Below are positions 59,060 through 64,000 of a stretch of DNA of 64,000 bases, piece by piece (the stretch's first letter is position 1; each line of letters opens with the position of its first letter). The translations under genes were made by a program, and so were the position numbers. The stretch is from Teredinibacter haidensis (GTDB lineage Bacteria > Pseudomonadota > Gammaproteobacteria > Pseudomonadales > Cellvibrionaceae). The notes beneath the pieces are model-generated. The model searched no databases, was not told the origin of the DNA, and was given only the letters and a program-made list of their open reading frames with translations. Location: contig NZ_CP060084.1 in assembly GCF_014211975.1 (NCBI RefSeq), positions 2,739,001 through 2,803,000 of the forward strand. The letters run 5' to 3'.

Positions 59060-62000
59060 TTACTCCAATTCTCGCCACGATTGACGGCCAATGTTTTTAT
59101 CACCCGAGTCTTCATTTATTTCTTTTATCGCGCCAGTTGATCCACTTAGTATTTTTAACTCCGCATTTCTATACCGCAAGATACCCGGCGTTTTAATCAC
59201 ACCATCTGGCGATTGCAGACCCGACGTTGGCACTTTGGGAATGCCAGAAAGGGATGACCCGCTACTATCAAGGTAATCGTAATCTTTCTTAGTGAAAACT
59301 CCATCACCATCAAGGTCAAAAGGAGTTTCGTCCAAACGACTGCCATCCGCAGCATCCAGCTCCATCAACCAGCTAGTGCCTCCTGGCGTGCATGGCGCTG
59401 AGCTGGGCAAGACCGTTGGGAAAATGATACGTCCATTACGTAAAATAGCATTGGACACCTGTCTTTCACCCGCGTTATCGACAGGCGAAACATTATAATT
59501 TACAAGATCCATATACCAGCCTTCGTGACTGGCCCAATCGATAACATTATTCGTGGTTATACGCAGGTTGTAGTCAGTACCACCTAGCGTTGTTGCAAAT
59601 TCGTGCTCAATCTCCTGGTTTAACAGATCACCCACGACAACAGGTAAACCACTCGCCGATGTTTCATTTCTATCCCAGATACCGTAAAAACCCTGCGTAG
59701 GTTCACCAATTGAATTGTTATCCGTCACCTCAATATATTTACCTGTACCAAAATAGACCATTTGCCCACCTTGCGTCGGGTGCAGGCCTACAGCAGGACG
59801 TGTCGTAATAGGTTGATTACTCGCAGTTTTATATAGTGGCTTTTTCGTGCTTCCGCTGCCCCAGGCAGTATCCCAATCGACGGGGTTCGTACTAGTCACA
59901 TCGAATTTCCACATATTCCCATACAAATCTCCCGCATAGATAAAGTCCACAATATAATCATTATCGACATCCACCAATGCAGGAGAAGACAGACCATTAG
60001 GTATTGATCCCCCGCCAATGCCAGTATCAATTTTCCTCAAGATAGAGCCATTACTAATATCGACAATATAGAGTACTGAATTTCCAGTACTGCTCGCGTG
60101 TCCGTCCGCTACCGTATTGTTATAACCATTGCCAAATACTGCCACCCAGGTACCATCGGCCATTTTTGCTATGGAGGGCACGCTGTATGAATATCCCATA
60201 TCAGCGTCATCAGTATCATCAAACTCCCAGAGGTAAATTGACGCTGCAGCCGTCTCGTTAAAACCTCCGGGATTAGTAACATCCAATGCAAACACACCCT
60301 GCCCCCCGTGCCCCATTGCCCCTGCTAAAACGGTGTGCCAGTCTCCAGAATAAAATGCATCGACTATCGTCGGCGCTGCATTTACAAAGAACCGGTGAAA
60401 ATAAGCTGGATCCGCCAATTCGTGTAAATTTTCATATACAGATGAAGGGACATAGGCCAGTTTTTCCTGACCGCTGACAGCCGAAAATCCATGCAACATG
60501 CCATCGTTCGCCCCGACATAAACCATGGGCGCACGAGCCGTATAAGCGGTACGAAAACTGGAATATGTCTTAGACTCCAACGTATCGGGATAGAAATAAC
60601 TTGGCTTGGAAACATACTGGGGGTCAGAATCAACAATATCACCCAGTACTGATGCACGAGGGCGAAACTGTCCAATAGAAACACCTTCGTTACTGCGATC
60701 CCCTCGCAAATAATCCACGAGCTGTTCCCCGTACACTTGGTTCGCCGTGATCTCAGCCCCATCTGTTGCGCTAAGAGGATAAGGAGCATCAACCATTAGC
60801 TGCGCTAACTGACCAGCACTAATGTCACTTGCCCCCAGAGATCTGTAATCGGCAGGAAAACGGAATTTAACGCCCTGACTACCGTTACTTGTGATAATGG
60901 TTCGCCCGGTATTGTAATCTTGTAAATCTAATAACTTGCTCGCCTGCCAGTTCGGGCTGGTCGTGTTTACAGTGTTATCAGCATTGAGCGGGTAAGAATA
61001 GAGACGGCCAGACCAATCGCCACTGTTAAACTGCGCCTGAAAAACGGCAGTACTTGATGAAATCTGCCCTGTACTGGTAGCAACCGATGCCGATGCAGCA
61101 TCCCGGCTGGAAATTTCACTCAAAGCTTCCAATAAACTATTTAGCACATCATCCGGGGTTTGAGCTGCAACATACTCCCCCTTACTGTTAAAGGCCGCAT
61201 GCCATAAGTCATCAATTTTCCCAACGTTATGGTACAGAGGGTCTTTACCCCAGGTATCATCGGATTTAAGCACTGGATTTGGCCAGCCATCAGACGGGGT
61301 ATCGGTATCAGCTAATTCACCCTTCACGCCGAAAGCTACAGGGAAAGTCACCAGGTGCTGATACTCTTCTGGGTCCGCGATATTCGGAACCACATTGTTC
61401 GGCATCGTCGAGACTAGATCATGATCGTAATAATATTTCGCGACATCCGCGACAGTAATACTTCTGCCGTCACTATCTCTGTCTGAAATTGTAGAGGAAG
61501 GCGCCCCCCCGTTCCAATATCCGTCGGTAAACAGTACCGCAAAGTTTTGCTGGCAACTCTCGATAATAGGGTCGGTTTTACCCGACAAATTACCAGCGAT
61601 ATATTCACCTGCTGTCTCCAGGCCTTTCCTCAACGGCGTACCATGTGAAGGCCAATTGTAACTATACAAATCATTTAACAGCGCTTGATTATAACCACTG
61701 TACTTACTCACGCTCGCGGGTGGAACTTCGTTAAACAGAGTATAAGATTGATTAATAACGGTTTGGCCAAAGCGGAAAGATGGCGAACCACTGATAACAG
61801 CTCCCACCGCACCCTTAGCTACGAATGCGCGTCGGCGAGCATAGGAATACCAGTCGGCAATATTTTGCTGAATTTGTGCAGTCGTAAGAGCGGGGCTTAT
61901 ATTCGGATCTGAATCAGCACCAGAAAATGAGCCCGAATCCACAACGCTTGGAGTAAGAACTCCTGTGGTCGCATCGACGCTCCACTCAATCTCCTCCCAT

Positions 62001-62821
62001 TCTACGCTGCTAGACTTTACCGTGTACGCGTAATAGTTGTCCCATAAATCGACCCAACCGTTGGCCCCAACCGTACGGTTGATATTGGTTCCGCGTTTAG
62101 GGTAACCATCGGCAGTATCAAAGCCGTGAGAGTCGACCCAAACATAATAGGTGAAATTCTCAAGGTTCCGGCTAGAGCTGTAACCGGATGTGGCCGGGCG
62201 CGCAACCTGGGAAGGAATGGCGACCAGAGATACGGTTTCAGCCTGTGCGGCGACAGCCGGTATCGCTGGCTGGGGATCACTGCGTGCGGCAGAAAACGTT
62301 GCGTGGGGTAACCCCGTTCCGGCCCAGGGATTATATTTTGTTCGCGGATTATAAAAGGTAACATTGAAATCCGATGACGCTCCTCTCCAGTCATGCGAGA
62401 GGACAGATGAAAAACCACAGCTTTCCATATTTTTAGCCCAAAAATAATAGCTGGTAGTGCAGTCCGAAGGGTAGGCGTTATCACCTTCATTAAACAGATA
62501 ATTTAAAGACAGGTAAGTACCACCACCATATACCCGCCATAAACCATCATCGCGCACTGAAGTATGACAATCATGATTTCCAGAATCACCCGCCGCATTT
62601 TTATCGTATTGGCAGAAATGGTAATACGGTACCGTCAATATTTCCCAATCCATCGATCCTGAATCGTCGAGCTGAAAGAACACATTGGGATCCGTACTGA
62701 TCCCAAGAAATAAAGGCTCATTCGCGAGATCTAGCGTTGCCGCGACTGCGGTCGTTGCACTAGACATCATAATCGCAAATAGCATACCTGATAACGCAGA
62801 TATTTTTTCTTGAATTTTCAT
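59060..62821 (-). CDS. pilY1: PilY1 type IV pilus-associated adhesin
   Basis: PilY1 is the large cell-surface adhesin and calcium-dependent regulator of type IV pili. The 1253-residue protein has a signal peptide (ALSGMLFAIMMSSATTAVAA), a MIDAS-like DDSGSM (residues 52-57) in the von Willebrand A region, and a C-terminal beta-propeller with the calcium loop VDVDNDYIVDFIYAGD (DxDxDxxxD). A second EF-like loop FDLDGDGVFTKKDYD lies near the end. ATG at 62821 has AGGTGG 7-8 bases upstream. It lies between pilX and pilY2 as in P. aeruginosa (1161 residues). A long Tyr/Ser-rich stretch with PAIPAVAAQA repeats occurs around residue 185. Confidence 0.94.
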   Translation of the reverse strand: MKIQEKISALSGMLFAIMMSSATTAVAATLDLANEPLFLGISTDPNVFFQLDDSGSMDWEILTVPYYHFCQYDKNAAGDSGNHDCHTSVRDDGLWRVYGGGTYLSLNYLFNEGDNAYPSDCTTSYYFWAKNMESCGFSSVLSHDWRGASSDFNVTFYNPRTKYNPWAGTGLPHATFSAARSDPQPAIPAVAAQAETVSLVAIPSQVARPATSGYSSSRNLENFTYYVWVDSHGFDTADGYPKRGTNINRTVGANGWVDLWDNYYAYTVKSSSVEWEEIEWSVDATTGVLTPSVVDSGSFSGADSDPNISPALTTAQIQQNIADWYSYARRRAFVAKGAVGAVISGSPSFRFGQTVINQSYTLFNEVPPASVSKYSGYNQALLNDLYSYNWPSHGTPLRKGLETAGEYIAGNLSGKTDPIIESCQQNFAVLFTDGYWNGGAPSSTISDRDSDGRSITVADVAKYYYDHDLVSTMPNNVVPNIADPEEYQHLVTFPVAFGVKGELADTDTPSDGWPNPVLKSDDTWGKDPLYHNVGKIDDLWHAAFNSKGEYVAAQTPDDVLNSLLEALSEISSRDAASASVATSTGQISSSTAVFQAQFNSGDWSGRLYSYPLNADNTVNTTSPNWQASKLLDLQDYNTGRTIITSNGSQGVKFRFPADYRSLGASDISAGQLAQLMVDAPYPLSATDGAEITANQVYGEQLVDYLRGDRSNEGVSIGQFRPRASVLGDIVDSDPQYVSKPSYFYPDTLESKTYSSFRTAYTARAPMVYVGANDGMLHGFSAVSGQEKLAYVPSSVYENLHELADPAYFHRFFVNAAPTIVDAFYSGDWHTVLAGAMGHGGQGVFALDVTNPGGFNETAAASIYLWEFDDTDDADMGYSYSVPSIAKMADGTWVAVFGNGYNNTVADGHASSTGNSVLYIVDISNGSILRKIDTGIGGGSIPNGLSSPALVDVDNDYIVDFIYAGDLYGNMWKFDVTSTNPVDWDTAWGSGSTKKPLYKTASNQPITTRPAVGLHPTQGGQMVYFGTGKYIEVTDNNSIGEPTQGFYGIWDRNETSASGLPVVVGDLLNQEIEHEFATTLGGTDYNLRITTNNVIDWASHEGWYMDLVNYNVSPVDNAGERQVSNAILRNGRIIFPTVLPSSAPCTPGGTSWLMELDAADGSRLDETPFDLDGDGVFTKKDYDYLDSSGSSLSGIPKVPTSGLQSPDGVIKTPGILRYRNAELKILSGSTGAIKEINEDSGDKNIGRQSWRELE

Positions 62822-62860
62822 GGACAAACCACCTATTACAACAGCAACTAAATTAACGTT

Positions 62861-63391
62861 TTAATCATAACGTTTGACAAATGTCGAGCGTAAATGCACA
62901 CGGGTATTCCCCGCTCCCCCGTGTCCCCTGGACGTAATCTGGTAGTAAAATTTACCCTGTTTAACTGGGCCATCACCCATAACAAGATTCTCACCTTTTT
63001 GCGAAAAACTGCGCTCTTCAATAATATAGCGTGGCGCGGCGTATTGAAGAGTATTGCCAGCAGCAGCTACACCATTGGCTGTCCACCAGGTTTTAGCATT
63101 CCCTTTCCACCAACCGCCTGTTCCCGGTAAACCCAGCTTCCATACTTGGTGGACGCCAGCATCTGTTGGCTCGGGATAGTCATGCAATCCGTCTAACCAT
63201 TCTTCAGCCGTAACCAACCCACTTTCAGAGGCTTCGAAAGCAATATGTTTATCTCGTAAATTACCCGTCATTTTTTCTTCAACCAAGGAAACTCTAACGG
63301 CCGATACGCCAACAAGGAAAAGAACGAACATAAAAATCAACGTAACGGCAAGCGTAACGCCACGCTGAGAATATATCGAGGTAGGTCTCAT
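62861..63391 (-). CDS. pilX: minor pilin PilX
   Basis: This 176-residue prepilin-like protein has the leader MRPTSIYSQRG and hydrophobic start VTLAVTLIFMFVLFLVGVSA. The mature +5 residue is Val rather than Glu, a feature also seen in PilX/GspK-type tip pilins. The segment VEEKMTGNLRDKHIAFEASE is the PilX signature. The C-terminal domain is Trp/Gly-rich (GGWWKGNAKTWWTANG). It follows pilW by 5 bases and precedes pilY1 by 39. Confidence 0.9.
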   Translation of the reverse strand: MRPTSIYSQRGVTLAVTLIFMFVLFLVGVSAVRVSLVEEKMTGNLRDKHIAFEASESGLVTAEEWLDGLHDYPEPTDAGVHQVWKLGLPGTGGWWKGNAKTWWTANGVAAAGNTLQYAAPRYIIEERSFSQKGENLVMGDGPVKQGKFYYQITSRGHGGAGNTRVHLRSTFVKRYD

Positions 63392-63396
63392 TGCCT

Positions 63397-64000
63397 TTAA
63401 GTTCCTAAAGTTCGGTTACGTAAACTGACTGTTCTGGAAAAAACCCGGCGTAAACGCTCATCGGCTGGCGAAGGGTTTGCGCCTTGACCATCGTAGGTAA
63501 CACCATTAAAAATATACGGTAATGCACCATCAGCCAAATTATCGTCGACACTCTGTAACAGCAAGCTAATGCGAACACTGACAACATTAATCCAGTCGGT
63601 AACATTGTTTGCCGTAACGTAAACATCAGCACTTTTTAAATTATCCTTATCCGTATTTTCGCCGTAGAGTATTTGCATACTCTCCACACCCTGAACAACT
63701 TCTTCCAAACTACCGATTACCGCACCGGTTGTATTGAGCTGCGCTCTAAATAACGACGGAGGGTTTAGGGCCAAGCCACCATGCTTGCTGACCACATAGG
63801 TGGTTCCTTTCAAGGCTGTAACGGACGAAAGTTGAGCGGTACTGGTGACTAATGGTTTTGCAGCATCGTTACCAGGAGAACAACTGGTACCCAACGTTAG
63901 AGTATCGTCGCCGCTGGAGGTCGAAAGATCACAGGCTTGAACAATATCGAGACTATCGCAATCGCTAAGCAGGAGAATATCGTTATCCTCAATACCACTA
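63397..64000 (-). CDS. pilW: minor pilin PilW, N-terminus outside window
   Basis: The visible 200 residues are the C-terminal part of PilW. It has LLLSDCDSLDIVQACD, SVTALKGTTYVVSKHGG, EEVVQGVESMQILYGENTDK (the conserved VEgMqv-YG motif of PilW) and SVRISLLLQSVDDNLADG, and ends FSRTVSLRNRTLGT. The reading frame stays open to the right edge, so the prepilin leader and start lie beyond it. In P. aeruginosa fimU and pilV come next upstream and are expected outside the window. Confidence 0.88.
   Translation of the reverse strand, partial: SGIEDNDILLLSDCDSLDIVQACDLSTSSGDDTLTLGTSCSPGNDAAKPLVTSTAQLSSVTALKGTTYVVSKHGGLALNPPSLFRAQLNTTGAVIGSLEEVVQGVESMQILYGENTDKDNLKSADVYVTANNVTDWINVVSVRISLLLQSVDDNLADGALPYIFNGVTYDGQGANPSPADERLRRVFSRTVSLRNRTLGT

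Noticed and set aside
1..64000. CRISPR array, tRNA, rRNA or insertion sequence
   Set aside because: No regularly spaced direct repeats, cloverleaf sequences, rRNA signatures or transposase genes were seen; an array for the cas genes would lie left of the window.

Overview
The window looks like chromosomal DNA of a marine, polysaccharide-degrading gammaproteobacterium of the Cellvibrionaceae type (Saccharophagus/Teredinibacter/Simiduia-like). This is inferred from gene order that follows the Pseudomonas aeruginosa rpoD-to-vfr neighbourhood, a lipoprotein with a long polyserine linker (typical of that family), a Vfr-like CRP protein, a PEP-CTERM (XrtA) two-component pair and a glucosylglycerate cycle. 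I found no rRNA, tRNA, insertion sequence or CRISPR array.

Layout. 1-4.4 kb: the promoter-proximal end of a type I-E CRISPR-Cas operon on the minus strand (WYL regulator, small ORF, cas3, start of cse1/casA), cut by the left edge. 4.5-8.1 kb: a polyserine lipoprotein and a Ycf46-type AAA ATPase. 8.1-12.9 kb: coq7, an OsmC/YhfA protein, vfr and trpGDC. 13.4-20.1 kb: DUF1631 protein, PrsK/PrsR, and a BY-kinase-like ATPase without the P-loop lysine; this block fills the trpE-trpG interval that carries the pyocins in P. aeruginosa. 20.2-32.7 kb: trpE, rpe, a DUF3530 protein, murU-amgK (cell-wall recycling), and the conserved lptD-surA-pdxA-rsmA-apaG-apaH operon. 32.8-39.9 kb: galE, the stress trio prkA(yeaG)-yeaH-spoVR, and an EamA exporter. 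40.0-49.2 kb: a possible 34-codon gene with a strong hairpin, cca, pteridine reductase, an Hsp20 gene behind a perfect FNR/Anr box, folK-folB-tsaD, divergent lactate permease and D-lactate dehydrogenase, and rpsU-yqeY.

49.6-54.3 kb: a four-gene operon that encodes a closed glucosylglycerate cycle: glycerate kinase, (glucosyl/mannosyl)-3-phosphoglycerate phosphatase, glucosyl-3-phosphoglycerate synthase and a GH13_18 glucosylglycerate phosphorylase. Together they can make the compatible solute from NDP-glucose and 3-phosphoglycerate and recover glucose-1-phosphate and phosphoglycerate from it.

55.4-58.3 kb: the most unusual locus. It is a tightly overlapped operon of a 58-residue ribbon-helix-helix protein, a CHAD protein, a ParA ATPase and a CYTH triphosphate-tunnel protein, behind a good sigma70 promoter followed by two abutting palindromes. 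CHAD proteins bind polyphosphate, CYTH enzymes cleave or bind triphosphates, and ParA/RHH pairs position cargo. I propose a polyphosphate-granule positioning system; this is inference.

58.3-64 kb: minor type IV pilin operon pilW-pilX-pilY1-pilY2-pilE on the minus strand, running off the right edge.
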